Shown one piece after another: positions 1-11,753 of a stretch of 64,000 nt of DNA (position 1 is its first letter; each line of letters starts with the position of its first letter). Source of the stretch: Exobasidium rhododendri (lineage: Eukaryota; Basidiomycota; Exobasidiomycetes; Exobasidiales; Exobasidiaceae). The stretch is taken from positions 4,917,868 through 4,981,867 of the forward strand of contig CP110632.1 of the NCBI GenBank assembly GCA_026210745.1. Direction: 5' to 3'. Both the position numbers and the translations under genes were made by a program. Below the pieces are notes generated by a model. It saw only the letters and a program-made list of their open reading frames with translations. It ran no database searches and had not been told where the DNA came from.

Positions 1-387
1 AAAGAGCCTGCAATCAGAAGTGTGCTTTGGATCTAGTCTTTGAGGTAGTACGAGATCTGCTTCGACAGACGACGATCTCGGTAGTAAGCCTTGCTCCACA
101 CGATACTCGTTGAGCTCTTTCATCATTCTTTGCTTTTCATTTATGATCTCTGTGACTATGTGACGAAGTCCAGACTCGACATCGTACGCGCAGTGCACAA
201 ATTCCAAAGACTTTTCGATGATGAATACTTTGGAAGGTCGTTGTACCTTTCGAGTTGACGGCATCTTCGAAGCCAATTCAAGAAATCGATCATTCAGTGA
301 CTCTCGTCGAGCTCTTTCCACGGTATTGTGCGTCTGTCTACGCTCTATGGGCGCTGCTTTGCGACCTGATCCACTTTGAGACCTCAT
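1..387 (-). CDS. bHLH transcription factor, 3' part cut by window edge
   Basis: A single open frame runs from an ATG at 387 to the window edge with no stop (129 codons). The basic region begins near residue 16 with RRQTHNTVERARR, followed by helix 1 (residues about 29-40), a loop with P-S-K and helix 2 containing IIEKSLEF. This is the pattern of an E-box-binding bHLH factor. It is a clear paralogue of the complete bHLH gene at 11754-12560: the two proteins match almost residue for residue from RRQTHNTVERARRESL through the downstream E-Q-G-L-L-P-R-S-S segment, then diverge. The carboxy-terminal part lies outside the window. It presumably acts in the nucleus as a dimer; its targets are unknown. 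The two genes also share upstream elements (see the regulatory entries). Confidence 0.85.
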   Translation of the reverse strand, partial: MRSQSGSGRKAAPIERRQTHNTVERARRESLNDRFLELASKMPSTRKVQRPSKVFIIEKSLEFVHCAYDVESGLRHIVTEIINEKQRMMKELNEYRVEQGLLPRSSSVEADLVLPQRLDPKHTSDCRLF

Positions 388-624
388 GATAAGTAGCGGA
401 GAAGGGGAGGATAATGCTTGCAGAGTGTTTTGTGAGTATGAGACTGGCTTCAGATGTGATGCTCGAATGACGATATCAAAGAGGGTGTCGCTGGTGTCCT
501 CTCTTATAAGAGCAAACGCTTCCTTCATCTGATGCTTGGGTTAGCGATGCCTCCTAGGAGGAAGGGGAAGCAGAATCTGTCATATGCAGCTCTGATCACA
601 ATCTCACACCTCCGGTGCCAAACA

Positions 625-644
625 TTCGAGTCATGCATGCCGCC
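625..644. promoter_or_regulatory. shared upstream element A of bHLH pair (copy 1)
   Basis: A 20-bp block starting TTCGAGTCATGCA lies 238 bp upstream of the bHLH start at 387. It matches 18 of 20 positions with 12733-12752, which is 173 bp upstream of the other bHLH start. Conservation in otherwise different flanks suggests a cis-element or a remnant of the duplication. Confidence 0.4.
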
Positions 645-763
645 TGAGCTTAAAATTTGTAACGATTATGCAAAGATTGCGGAGTTGGATTTTGTTTCCA
701 TTCTTAAACCCGCCGGGCGATTGTTAAGATTGACGCGGGGGAAGTGACTGATCTCCGTTTTTC

Positions 764-775
764 GAAAGCCGTCAA
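764..775. promoter_or_regulatory. shared upstream element B of bHLH pair (copy 1)
   Basis: GAAAGCCGTCAA occurs identically here and at 12856-12867, in the same order relative to element A and to the bHLH gene. Function is unknown. Confidence 0.35.
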
Positions 776-1599
776 CAAGAAGAAGCGGCGACCCGCACTT
801 AAAAAGAGAAGCCGACAAGAAGCGAGTTGCAGTGATTGAAAATGCACGACTAGCTTGCTTTCTGGTGACAACCAAAGTTGCGTTCTATTCTCTGGACTCA
901 CCGCTATCCAACCAAGATGAACGGTCCAACACCTCACCGCAAGGTCGGAAACTATGTACCAATGAATACCGAGAGTGTTCTGATGCGTGTTTCTACAGAT
1001 GTAGAGTGTCCGAGACAAATGACAGACGCACATTCCGGTTGCAAGGATTTCGACAGCTGTAATCTTCAGAAAACATGATAGTCCTACATTTATCATTACC
1101 AGGGACAGGAGGAACGAATCAGAAAATTAAATTATATTGCGAAAAGCTAGTCGGGAAAACGATCTTACAATGCAAAGTATGGAGGGGATTACATGGACCA
1201 GAGTAGTAGACATGGCAGCTCCAGCCACTGCAGCTATCAGGTGGTATTGCTGTGCTATGAAATTTTACTCGAGTTAGATTCTCGTGAATGTTGTATTTGC
1301 CGATAGTCTGCAAGACACCAGTAGGACGAAGCGACTCTAAATTACCGATCCAGTCTGATGTGTTCAGTGACAGCACGTATTGTCCTACAAAGTTGTTGGG
1401 ACGGTATACAGTAGCACTGAGCGATCTGCCTTTGTATACTGCCAGAGCATCGCACGGCATTCCGAGTCAGATGGGAGATCTTCCTCATTCAGAAAACAAA
1501 CCGGTATGAGGAACATCTGTAATTTGCTGCGTACATCGAACAAAGACAGCCCCAATATAGAACTACTATTCAGACTCGTGGCCGTTTCTTCGCAATACC

Positions 1600-2814
1600 T
1601 CATGTTCGACTACAACGTCCTGGAAGAGAGTTCGCTGCCTCTTGTGCGATCTCCCTTACTATTTCTTGCGCAGGAAGGATCGTGTTCATAGAACCTAAAC
1701 CCGAACCTGCCCATACAACAATTCGGCTGATGTCACCCGTGCTCTCGGCCAGCTTGTACACTTCTTGCCTTGCCCTGGCTGATCCGCCGCTCCCAAGCTC
1801 AAAATCTACCACAGTTTTGTTCATGATACCTCGGCCATCTACGCCCTCTGGCCATCCATATATGCCTTTAGCTTCATCGAAAGCCATACTTCGTCTGGTA
1901 GATGCTGGACTCGCTGTCAAAAGAATTTGTTTTTGGATTTGGGTGTATGTGGCTTCCGGTGTGAGCAGAAATCTTGTTCCAAACACAGCTCCATCTGCTC
2001 CTTGGGTTAAACAAGATGATAGATGGCTTCCATTCATAAGACCTCCGGCTGCCAAGAGAAGTGGCTGTTTCTTGCTGGGGTTACTTGATTTAAATGAAGG
2101 GGCTTTTAGCAAAAGCATTTGCAGAAGCTCCGATAGAGGACGTGAAGATGCAAGACCATGTCCTCCAGCTTCGTTGCCTGAATTTTTCCGGATAGTCAGC
2201 AATATTACAGAGGATTAACCAGATAATCATCTTTACTCACCTTGGACGATCAAGACGTCTGCCCCACAGTCTTCGACTGCCTCTCTTGCTTGACTTTCAT
2301 CTCCTACACTAATAAAGAGCATCAGATCGTCACTTGGAACATGACTTGTCGCAAGATTAAGCATGGCTTCTCTTCTTCTTATGATCCTGGACCAGTAGGT
2401 CATCTCCTCTTTTGTGCCAAAGGAGAGCCAGAGCGCTTTGGGTCTTGCTCTTAAGGCGACATCGAGAACCGCCAAGGTAGGCTGCAAATCTTGGAAATCG
2501 GGTATCGTCAGAAAGGACGTATTTTCCTTTTCAATACTAGAAAGAGTCCAAGCCAAGAAGCCAATACCAAAGAGTCGTCTAGAATGAATCCTCTTCGACG
2601 GAACCTGCTGATGATAGCTTTTGGAGAATAGTCGAAGCTCGCTTTCAAGTCTTGCCGCACCAAACGTTCCTGCTCCGATAAAACCAAGCCCTCCTGCTGC
2701 TGTGACTTGAGAAGCGAGCAGACCTCCCGCTGCACCGGCCATAGGGGCCAATACTACGGGAACTCTGAGCTCATGGATGGCTTCTGTCAATTTTGTTCGG
2801 ATTGTGACTGTCAT
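1600..2814 (-). CDS. nitronate monooxygenase (2-nitropropane dioxygenase family)
   Basis: Two exons, complement(1600..2177, 2241..2814), 383 aa. The 63-nt intron (GTGAGT...CAG) splits the glycine codon of Q-G-N-E-A-G-G-H-G, the flavin-binding signature of the family, so splicing is well supported. The amino end carries PVVLAPMAGAAGG, typical of the TIM-barrel start, and the second half has LLAAGG and DGAVFGTRFLLTPEA, the usual FMN phosphate-binding segment. Family members use FMN and oxygen to oxidise alkyl nitronates such as propionate 3-nitronate to carbonyl compounds. Start chosen at the ATG directly before the barrel. No targeting signal is visible, so a cytosolic location is likely. It is divergent from the NmrA-like gene across a 608-bp shared upstream region. 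Function as a nitronate detoxifier is inferred from family. Confidence 0.88.
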
Positions 2815-3422
2815 GGCAATGACCGTATAAGGTGGAGGAAGATGGAATCGTGGGGACAGGGAGCAAAGAACAAAAGCTTATTTATACTAGTTTCCACCTT
2901 TTCTCTACGCTAGGCTTTGCGCAGATTCAGCCCGGTAATTGCACATTATTTGCATTACAATTTGATTTTCGTAGCACAATCTTTTGTCTTTTGAGAGACT
3001 ATCTAGCACGTAAGTATGCGCTCTGTAGGAAGCCCTTGGCTACTGATACACTCCGGTCAGTATGCAACATGGGGTAAGCTTGATAGTAGTCTATGGAAGT
3101 CCAATTTTTGAAGATTTTTGAAGAGCACCGAGGCTAAATTCTCTTTTTGCGGGAAGAATAAAAAGGGGATATGCTGGGCGCAATTGGACACGAGGTAACA
3201 CCGGAAGTGAAAGTCTCTCCGCGTCCGTTGTCCGGGCCATCTCCGTTGATTAAAATTCTTAACAGTCAGACGGGACTACGTCTCTATTGAATGTGGATTT
3301 GCCGGTATAGATGGCGAATCTGTGCTAAGTTGCGTTGAAGTATTTACGTTATAAGCGAAGTGCTAGACTCTCACAGGCATTTTTTGTAGTGTCCTCACCG
3401 TCTTCCATTGCGCCTCTCCGTG
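2815..3422. promoter_or_regulatory. shared divergent upstream region
   Basis: This spacer separates the divergent nitronate monooxygenase and NmrA-like genes and presumably holds both promoters. No coding frame of interest and no clear TATA element was identified. Confidence 0.4.
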
Positions 3423-4422
3423 ATGACCATCATGGCCCCATACTATACGAAGTTCGCGATTGCTGGAGGAAGTGGAAACCTTGGCAGTAAGATTGCCAAA
3501 GAGCTTCTGAGTGCGGGCTTTAGCGTCGTCCTACTCAGCCGTTTGGTGCCCACTATGCTCCATTCCACCAAGTGCCTGATCAACTCTGGAGCTACTATCA
3601 AAACGGTCGTGTATGAAGACGAGGATTCACTTATTTCAGCACTTCAAGATGTTCAGGTAGTCATCAACACTATGAGTCAAGAGACGCTGGCAACAAATCT
3701 CGCAAGTGACTTAGTGTTGGCTGCCAAGAAAGCTGGTGTAGAGCTGGTAGTTCCCAACGATTGGGGCGTCGACATGGATCTAGTCTTGGAACGTAATGAT
3801 CCCCCTTTGCATGCGTTCATCGCTGGCAAGGCTGATCATCACAGAGTTATTGAAAAGGTGAGCTATTGTAATTGACATCGGAAGGTTTCAACACCAGTAA
3901 TTTAACTCGTCGAATCACGCTCCTTCATTTCTCTTTCCCTTTCCTTACTACTTTTTGCAGGCGGGACTAAGCTGGCTCGCTTTCTCCAATGGGCTTTTTG
4001 GGACTTTTGTACCCTTTCTCTTTGGTTCAGACTACAGCAAGCATACGGCTAATGTTCCGGGCCATGGGAATACTCCAATCGTTGTAACTGCTGAAGCTGA
4101 CGTTGCTCTGGCAGTCGCTATCACCTTCAAACAAACGACGGTGCGACAAGTGGGTAATCGTTCCGTTCAAATCGCAGGTCAGATCATCTCGCCGATGGAG
4201 ATATTTGTAGCTGCTGAAGCCGCCACCGGAAGGAAATGGCAACTCACCCATGTTGATTTGGATCCCATCGAAGTTGTGTCACGACGGTGCGACCCTCAAG
4301 GTTTTTTTGCATGGCATCAGTTTGCGGTCCATACGGGCTCTGTGGGTCTCAATCGCAAGAGAGACATTGTAGACTTCGATCCTCAACACCAAGCTGTTGA
4401 TGGAATACTGGGTAAACTCTAG
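3423..4422 (+). CDS. NmrA-like / isoflavone-reductase-like NAD(P)-binding protein
   Basis: Two exons, 3423..3857 and 3961..4422, 298 aa; the intron (GTGAGC...TTGCAG, 103 nt) is preceded by a pyrimidine-rich tract. The amino end has FAIAGGSGNLGSKIAKELL, the GxxGxxG Rossmann motif of atypical short-chain dehydrogenases of the NmrA/PCBER group. The conserved V-V-P-N-D-W-G segment near residue 117 fits fungal members. The usual catalytic YxxxK is not evident, as in many NmrA-type sensors. The second exon keeps the family GNR...I.G...SPMEI pattern. Start: ATG 3423; ATG 3432 in the same frame is equally possible. Members are either NADPH-dependent reductases of aromatic metabolites or redox-sensing regulators, and the sequence does not settle which. 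Confidence 0.8.
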
Positions 4423-4627
4423 TATTTACACATATGAGAAGGGGAGAGGTCGCTGCACAACGATCTACAAGAATACCAAGTATACAATCGAACGCAGTGA
4501 TCATTGAGGTCTCGACTCCTCTCACTAGTACTCTTTATCTCGTTTTTGAATTGTGTCGGGGAGCTTGCTACATTGTAAATAAAGGATTTCAAGTAAGACG
4601 TCTTTTCATGTGACAAAAAATAAAATA

Positions 4628-6902
4628 CTACGTCTGAGAATCTGTAGTGGTAAAGTTGTCAAGGTAGTGGTCAAGCTTATTGATGAAGTCTGTCGTAGCA
4701 GAGGAAGGAAAATTGAATGCTATGTTCGGGATTAACTCGATCAAGTCGACCACTTGAGGGGCATCCGTCTCTGAAAGACGGTGGTTCGCATCTAAGGGCA
4801 GGACAGTGTCCCGAAGAGCCGGAATATCTGTTAGACGTTGCTTTCCATTCCCGTGCGTATCGGTACTCGTCGACGGTTTTGAGTGTCGCCGATCTGGAAA
4901 TGGTCCCTGCGAATTGTGGCCGAGATGGTCGTTTTCTACTTCCAAATGCAACTTCGAGTACATTAGCTGGTTGATACTGTGCTTTTCACCGAGAGCAGTG
5001 ATGCCATTTGTAGCTATGGTCGATCGCGATGCTATCGTTTGCAACAGGTACCGCGTGGTGACGAGATCTTCGAAGATTCTTTCTCGCATACTTGAGCTTT
5101 TGAGATCAGGATATTGCTCCAGCATTTGAGTATGTTCCAGAAGAAAGATACTGGCAGATATACAGCTATGCGACACCAGCCAAACACGAGTATAGACTTG
5201 CTCCTGCGCTGTCGGCTGGCGTGGCAGTAGACTAAGCTGATCTTGTGGTATTAGCCAGAAGAAAGCGCTATGGAATTGTTCTACTATCGAAAGCGCAACC
5301 GTAATGCAACTTTCCTTTGAGAAAAAGTAGGCCTCTTCTTTCCATCCTCGAGCATAGTAGGGTTGATGAAGTTTGAGGAGCTGCCACTCAATGCTCATTT
5401 CCAACCCTTTGACCTGGTACTTGTTATCACCGCTTCGGTCGAGATGCAAACACATGTTCTTGAGCACCTTGAGCTCTGTATCAAGCTGCTTTAATAACAG
5501 TAGATTTCCGTATTCGTCGTCATCGAATTTGAGGACTTTGCGAGAGATAGAACCAATGGCCAGCTTGATACGAAGCGCTTTGGTGATAACGGTACTGCTC
5601 GATCCGATTCCAAAGTGGTGTGTCACGGTGCAATTGTCTGGCGAGATCAGGTAGTGCCGCTTTACATCCCCTGCATGAAGCCAATCGAGGACGCACAACG
5701 ACGCAAACAGGCGCGTACGATCCGTGCCCTCTGCCACGGTAAAGTTGTCCACAGGATCGCAGTCAAGCTGCATGGAGAAAGCGATGCGAATAGCGTGCCA
5801 GAGTGCCGACATGCCTGCAGCAGGACTACGAACAGCACTAAGACAGTATGTCATGAGAAGATAGGTGCGCACGCAGTCCAGGGAGGGACTTTCCTCCAGA
5901 TCGAGTGCTTCCAACGCACGATGAGACAAGTCAAGCAACACGCCATATGTGGAACCATGCTGGCCGCCGTACCTCGTAGTCAATGCCTTCGAGACATCCT
6001 CATTGAAGTTCCCAAAAATGACTGCACTAAGAGAGAAAGGTGTAAAGAGATATATATTTATCAGACCATTTTCCCCACTTGATGCACATCATTCGTTACT
6101 TACCATGCACATACGGACGCGATCAATGCAATGTTGCTGAGTCGACGTGTCACTTGATCGATCGAATTCACGGAGCCGTAATGACCGGTGCTTCGGATAT
6201 GAGGTATCTGTGCGCAGTAAGCAAGCGTGTCATCCGCTTGCTTTTGCGTAATGACTCGATGCATCCAAGCCACTTCCGAGAAGTAGATATTCAGAAGAGC
6301 CCGGATCGTGACTATATCAGGCAATTGAACTATCACAGTCTTCAGCTCGGTCTCCATTTCGAGAACAGTCCTTTGTCGCCAGCATGGAAGGAACTGTGAT
6401 ACATTCTGATTCGATCCGTCTTTGCAGTCCTGTGAACTAGGGGAAATAGATAGTCTCGCATGTGATATCATAGATCGAGGTGCGGATCGAGCTGTTTCCT
6501 CGCTCATTGCTTGCCATGAACTTGTGACTCCTATCGCTGCTGGTCCTTGGTAGGCTCTAGGAGAACAGCAATCAGCAACAATCGAAGGTATTTATGTGAT
6601 ACTACCTACAATGGAGCAGTTCCGTCAGCCCAGATGCAGGTGACATCTGGACCACGTCGATGACAAGCACCGCACTGAGGAGGAAGAAGAAGAAATCGTT
6701 CAGTGATGGAACAAGAGCCTTATAAATTTTCTCCTTTGCGTCTTACTGGAAAGCCACGATCACATTTCAGCTTTCTTCTCTGGCAAGGGAGACAAGTCGT
6801 TGCTTTCTTCGTAGAAATGCGCTTACGCTTTGGTGCGGGCCGTTCAATTTCGTTGTTGTAGAGCAACGGGTGAGGTGGTCGAGCTTGAGTAGGAGACATC
6901 AT
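4628..6902 (-). CDS. Zn2Cys6 fungal-specific transcription factor
   Basis: Four exons, complement(4628..6026, 6104..6556, 6610..6674, 6747..6902), 690 aa in frame throughout. The zinc cluster is Cys37, 40, 47, 53, 56 and 65. A 72-nt intron falls exactly between Pro52 and Cys53 inside the cluster, so an unspliced read would lose half of it. Intron 2 (53 nt) ends the cluster exon and intron 3 is 77 nt. A basic stretch KRKRISTKK precedes the cluster. The middle region resembles the fungal_trans domain, with a K-L-H-Q-P-Y-Y segment. Start: the paired ATGs at 6902/6899. It lies between the NmrA-like and aldehyde dehydrogenase genes and could regulate either, which is inference from position. Confidence 0.87.
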
Positions 6903-7512
6903 CGCTAGGAGTGACTTTGGCAGATGTCGTGGAGATGGGGAGATACTACGACCAAGATAAATATCGCGGCTGGAGACCTGACAAGACCAGCATGCTGAGT
7001 TTTTAATGTGTTTGATAGACTGCCTGCGTAAAAAAGTGTCACAAGGAGAGCGTGTGCGCCTATCCTTCCGAATTGTACAAATTTGATTTCTTACTTTTAA
7101 TTCCGCTTCACTCTTCCTCATCATTTTTCGCGCTAAGCAACACTTTGTCTTTGTAGCGTCTAGTCCGACTTTGAGCACCTTAGCAGTGATGAGTGGTGTC
7201 AGAAGCCAGAATCATCACTATTCTCTCCACGTGTAGAACCCTGCAGTGGAGTATGCTTGACCGAACAATACCCTTAGCATGTCGCATGCATGTGTAAAAG
7301 GAATACATTAAATATTGGACTATCGAGTCAATCGCTGGAAGTACTTTACCCCTTTCCGTTGCGGCGATTAGACCGTGTCGGTATGGACAGAAAAGCGGGG
7401 TCCGATCATATGTCAATAGAATGCTAGGAAAAGAAGCACCAGGGCTGGTAAGCCCGTGAATTTCAAAAGGGGAGGCTTTACACTTGGGACTACATTGCAC
7501 TTTGTCTGTCAG
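6903..7512. other. intergenic, promoter side of Zn2Cys6 gene
   Basis: Spacer between the regulator start and the aldehyde dehydrogenase 3' end, both on the minus strand. It contains pyrimidine-rich stretches and no supported gene. Confidence 0.4.
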
Positions 7513-9354
7513 CTAAAAAGTAATGGTGATAGTCTTATTCTCTGTCCAGTGACTAGTCGAAGCGCTTCCGAGCTCGCGACCGATGCCACTTTGTTTCGTA
7601 CCTAGGGAGGCAAAAGTATGGGTGTCAATTGTTGACAAATCTACTTCACTTTTCAAGAGCAAACATATCGTCTTTGCTGACTCACCTCCAAAAGCTGATC
7701 GTACGCTCATGCCGATGCCCGCATTGATTCCAACACCTCCAGCTTCGACTTCTCGAGCAACACGAATGCCACGACTAAGATTTTCTGTGTAAACGCCTGC
7801 ACTTAAGCCATATTCACTATCGTTGACTCTGGCAATCACCTCCTCCTCTGTCTTGAAAGTCATCACACACACCACCGGTCCAAAGATTTCTTCTCTGACA
7901 ATGCTGACATTGTCTGAATTCGGTACGAGAATAGTAGGTTGGATGTAGAAACCTTTGTGCGACTGGAAGATTTCCCCTCCTGCAATTACTTCTGCTTCTG
8001 TTTTGGCACACTCGAGAAAAGATTTCACTCTCTCGTATTGGATCGAATCGACCAAAGGGCCTCCCATAGTGTCTTTTAGTGTAGGCTCGCCTGTCTTCCA
8101 GCTGGCCAACGCATTCGTAAAACCTTCGAGGAATTCATTCACGATGCTCTCTTGCACGTAGAGCCGAGTGTGAGCCGCACACGTTTGACCGCTGTTTCCC
8201 AAAGCAGCAAAAAGAGCATTGGGGATGGTTTTCTTTAAGTCGGCATCTTCAAAGACAATTGCGGCACTCTTACCCCCCAGTTCGAGCGTGACATCTTTAA
8301 GATTGGAACGAGCCGAATTGGCAAGGATTACTCTACCGATAGCGCCAGAGCCTGTGAAGCTGATCTTTCGAACGTCCATGTGCAATGACATTGCTTCTCC
8401 AACCGGGCTTCCAAAGCCATGCACTAGATTGACCACCCCTGGTGGTATTCCGGCCTCCATGATGAGTACCATGAGATGAGAAGCACTGAGAGGCGTCTTC
8501 TCCGACGGCTTCATCACGATCGTGTTTCCGGCAGCAAGCGATTGTGCCACTTTGACAACGAACCTACCGCGCAATCAATCGATCAGAATACATGTTCATG
8601 GCAATCAAACACCGCTTCTTTTTTCTCTCACATGAAAGTGGGATAGTTCCACGGACAGATCCCAACCGTGACACCAAAGGGTTGCTTTATGTTTATGACC
8701 ATTTGACTATCAATGGAATTCTGTAAGTAAGAAGATACACTCATAGTAAAACACGCAAAATTTTGTCGGACTTACCTATCGACGCCATTGAGAGCAGGCA
8801 TAGGCTCGAGGGTTTCTCCCGTAATGCGATCCGATGATGCAGAGACGTAACGTAGCTGTACAGAGGCATGTCGAGTTCAGAAAAAAGGACAAAAGATGAT
8901 CGGAATATAAACCGGTTGACGCACCATGTCAATGATAATACTCATGAATCTCTGGTTGAGAGCAAGAGGCGCTCCCATGTTCGTAGTGTCAATGAGGGCT
9001 AGGATGTCCTGATCTCGTTCCATCAAAGCTGCAAGCTTGTCGAGAAACGTCTTACGCTCTACACCTGATGTATCTTTCCATGCCTTATGGCCATCAATAC
9101 CATTGTAGAACGCGCGCTTAGCTGCAGCCACAGCAGCTTCGACATCCTTGATGGTACCTTCAGAGCACTTTGTAAGATAAGGAAAGATGAAGTTGAGTCG
9201 ACGTAACGTCCACATCTACGTCTATATCACTTACTAGTGCGATTTGCTCTTCCGTAGCTGGATTGACGACCGGGAATTGCTTTACGCTTGGCTCGATAAA
9301 GCTGCCGCCAATGTGGTGAGAGAGATTCAACTTGACGCCGGCAATAGATGTCAT
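7513..9354 (-). CDS. aldehyde dehydrogenase (NAD(P)+-dependent, ALDH superfamily)
   Basis: Six exons, complement(7513..7601, 7686..8563, 8632..8706, 8776..8855, 8925..9167, 9235..9354), 494 aa, the usual ALDH length. Visible landmarks: G-I-C-P-W-N-Y-P, the NAD-binding A-A-G-N-T-I-V-M-K-P-S-E, F-T-G-S with L-E-L-G-G-K-S (general-base Glu), the catalytic cysteine in G-Q-T-C-A, E-E-I-F-G-P-V, and the carboxy-terminal F-G-G-T-K-Q-S-G-I-G-R-E-L. The last motif appears only after removing an 84-nt intron (7602-7685) that is itself an open reading frame. The acceptor of intron 3 (8707) is the weakest junction. It oxidises an aldehyde to the acid, probably in the cytosol; the substrate is unknown. 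It could act after the oxygenases in this window, but that is inference. Confidence 0.93.
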
Positions 9355-10281
9355 CGTTTGTTTGTAAAATTTATGTTCGGGACACAATAGTCAGCTAATG
9401 AAGGCGTATCCTTTAAGTAGTTTCTTCGTTTGTCGTCTCGTTTTGTTAAGACAACAGGCTCAAGGAGACACCTACATCATGACCTTAGAAAGAAGCTCAG
9501 TCAAGATCAATCAAGGTCAGTGAGTTTAGTTGGTCTTTGTCCTCAAGGGGATGTCAAGCACATGTGCTTTCGGAAAAGGATTCTGCAATTCTTTAAGGTC
9601 GGCTGACAGGCGTGTGTCTCACAATTTGTTTTGGCATTGCAAATAAGCTCCACAAATAAATTGAGTGGGATCCGTGCTGACCGGGTCGGAGACCAGGACA
9701 CGGAAAACCCGAGACTAGTCTGTTAACTGTTCGAATGACACGAAAGCGAGAATTGTCCCCGTGGTAAGCCATTCCCTTCACGCAGATGAGCCCGAACAAT
9801 GATCGGACGGCTTGTCACCAATTATTGTCCTTTTTTATCTGTTTTGACGCCCCACAATTGCTGTAGACGCTCTTTAAGACTAGTGATCTGCTCCACTCTA
9901 CCTCTCCGGTCCAATCTTATACCCCGCTGAAGAGCTGTGACCTACGTATGCAAACGCGTTGAGGTACAAGGAGGATGGCGGACTACGGCGCTAAACAGCG
10001 AAGACATTGAAAAGGTGAGGTCGAAAGCTGATGCCGTTTGTTTTACACACGAATCATAAAGCCTATCGTACTCTCTGGAAGGAGCAGCGTCTTAATCATA
10101 CATGATTGCTTCTCAGACGATGTAACGTGATTGTCATGAAGTACAAAGCCAATGTAGCGGAGAGTCGTTCGGCAGACCACGTTTCGTATCTGTACTACTA
10201 AGACAGACGGTCGACCGTCATTCCCGAACCTCGAAACACTTGGACTCAGGCGATTACTTTATACAATGGAGCGCTCACTGT
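9355..10281. other. intergenic, 0.9 kb
   Basis: No supported gene. It includes the upstream region of the aldehyde dehydrogenase gene (minus strand) and the 3' flank of the short-chain dehydrogenase. A short imperfect inverted stretch (TCAAGATCAATCAAGGTCA, near 9503) was noted without assigned function. Confidence 0.4.
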
Positions 10282-11181
10282 TCACTGTGATAACCCTGAT
10301 CGAACACCTTCCTTGTCGACATCTTCAAATGCCATCGAGAGGCTCAACGATTTGACTAGCTCCATTTCTTCACTTTTCTCTTCTAACCTGCGCTTTATTG
10401 CAAGATATGCATCCTTCCCAAGAGCGACTCGTAGGGGAGGTTGATCCATTTTGGAGATGTGCAGTAAAGCTTTAGCAGCTTTGCGAGGATCACCCGGCTG
10501 TGTGCCCGAGTATGCACTCTGAAACTCGATCATTCTGCCGACCGTCGAATTGTAGTCAGGATGGACGTCTATTGACGACAATGAATTGAGGCCTGCAGCA
10601 AACTCTGTCCGGAAACCGCCTGGCTCGATGATCGTCACATGAAGACCGAAAGCCTTCACCTCAGCAGCAAGAACTTCGGAGAAGCCTTCGATACCCCACT
10701 TTGCGGTCGCGTATGCGCCACGTCCAGGTGGACCAAGTTGACCACCAACCGAGGAAATTTGTATAATATGTCCTTTCCGTCTCTTGCGCATGAGGGGTAG
10801 CACTGCTTTGGTGCAAGCGATAACTCCGTAAAGATTAGTTTCGAGCTGGACCCGAAAAGATTCCATCGACGTCTCTTCAATGGATGACAAGTCACTATAG
10901 CCAGCATTGTTGACAAAGACGTCAATCGTTCCGAAAGCATCCACGGCTGCGTTGATAGATTTCTCGATATGATCTGGTTCACTCACGTCTAGTACAGTAG
11001 TAAGCAAGCGAGCTGATCCATACTTTTTACGCAGGTCAGCCACTGATGACAAATTACGGCAAGCAGCAACCACCAAATATCCTGCCTCCAAAACCTCCTC
11101 TACAATGACTCTGCCTAGACCGCGAGAAGCTCCTGTCACGAACCACACCGGCGAAAGGCTATGTGAGGGTGGGCTTGACAT
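10282..11181 (-). CDS. short-chain dehydrogenase/reductase (classical SDR)
   Basis: Single-exon frame of 299 aa. The start is the ATG at 11181, just before SPVWFVTGASRGLGR. The cofactor motif TGASRGLG is near residues 16-23, N-N-A-G near 91, the catalytic serine in I-Q-I-S-S, and the catalytic Y-x-x-x-K in A-Y-A-T-A-K-W. PGGFRTEF follows, as in fungal SDRs of the type often found in accessory clusters. The residue after the glycine-rich loop is an arginine in A-C-R-N, which suggests NADPH preference; this is inference. Substrate is not predictable. Upstream frame extensions lack an ATG and were not used. Length and motif spacing are normal, so the gene appears intact. Confidence 0.9.
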   Translation of the reverse strand: MSSPPSHSLSPVWFVTGASRGLGRVIVEEVLEAGYLVVAACRNLSSVADLRKKYGSARLLTTVLDVSEPDHIEKSINAAVDAFGTIDVFVNNAGYSDLSSIEETSMESFRVQLETNLYGVIACTKAVLPLMRKRRKGHIIQISSVGGQLGPPGRGAYATAKWGIEGFSEVLAAEVKAFGLHVTIIEPGGFRTEFAAGLNSLSSIDVHPDYNSTVGRMIEFQSAYSGTQPGDPRKAAKALLHISKMDQPPLRVALGKDAYLAIKRRLEEKSEEMELVKSLSLSMAFEDVDKEGVRSGLSQ

Positions 11182-11753
11182 AGGTGGTCCGTCCAAGAGG
11201 TGTTGCTGCGTGCAGTTGCGAATGCTGTGAGATACGTGAATATTCGTACCTCCTGTAGACGAGTAGTAAAGGTGAGAGGAGATGTTGACTTTATAGAGTA
11301 CTACCCTGTCCAGAGTATGGTCAAAAGGAATATATCTATCAGCTATTGCTATCAAGAACAAACGACATCTATAGAGCAAGAGCAGATCTGATGCTCTCTC
11401 ATACTGGACGCTCTCGTGATTTTGGCAGACTCAGCTCTCCTTTCATTCCCGTCACCGAAGATACGATTTACATGCTCAAAACTGTATTTATAAATTGCGC
11501 GCTAAAATCTAGCTGCAAATGCGGATATGCGGAAACAAACTCGGAGAAGAACGACCAGAAGTACGCAAAAGTATATGATTACGCTGCAGGACACAAGTAG
11601 AGTAATCAGCAATTTCTCCTTTTTTCTGTTATTACAACGTCGTGTCTACACATTCTGAGAAAGGAAGTCTAATATTTGGCACGACTAGCAGATGACGCGT
11701 GTGTTTGCCGAGATGCACTTGAAGTGAATTCAAGTGGTGGTAGACGGCTGTAC
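11182..11753. other. intergenic between SDR and bHLH genes
   Basis: Promoter side of the SDR gene and 3' flank of the bHLH gene, both minus strand. No supported gene. Confidence 0.4.

Larger units (their letters stand above)
388..1599. other. intergenic, upstream of bHLH gene
   Basis: No convincing gene was seen on either strand. The proximal part is the promoter of the leftmost bHLH gene (minus strand) and holds two short elements also found upstream of the other bHLH gene. The remainder is the 3' side of the nitronate monooxygenase gene. Confidence 0.5.

Noticed and set aside
7180-7500. 106-codon minus-strand frame upstream of the Zn2Cys6 gene
   Set aside because: No similarity, mixed composition, and it lies between two well supported genes in what should be promoter and 3' flank.
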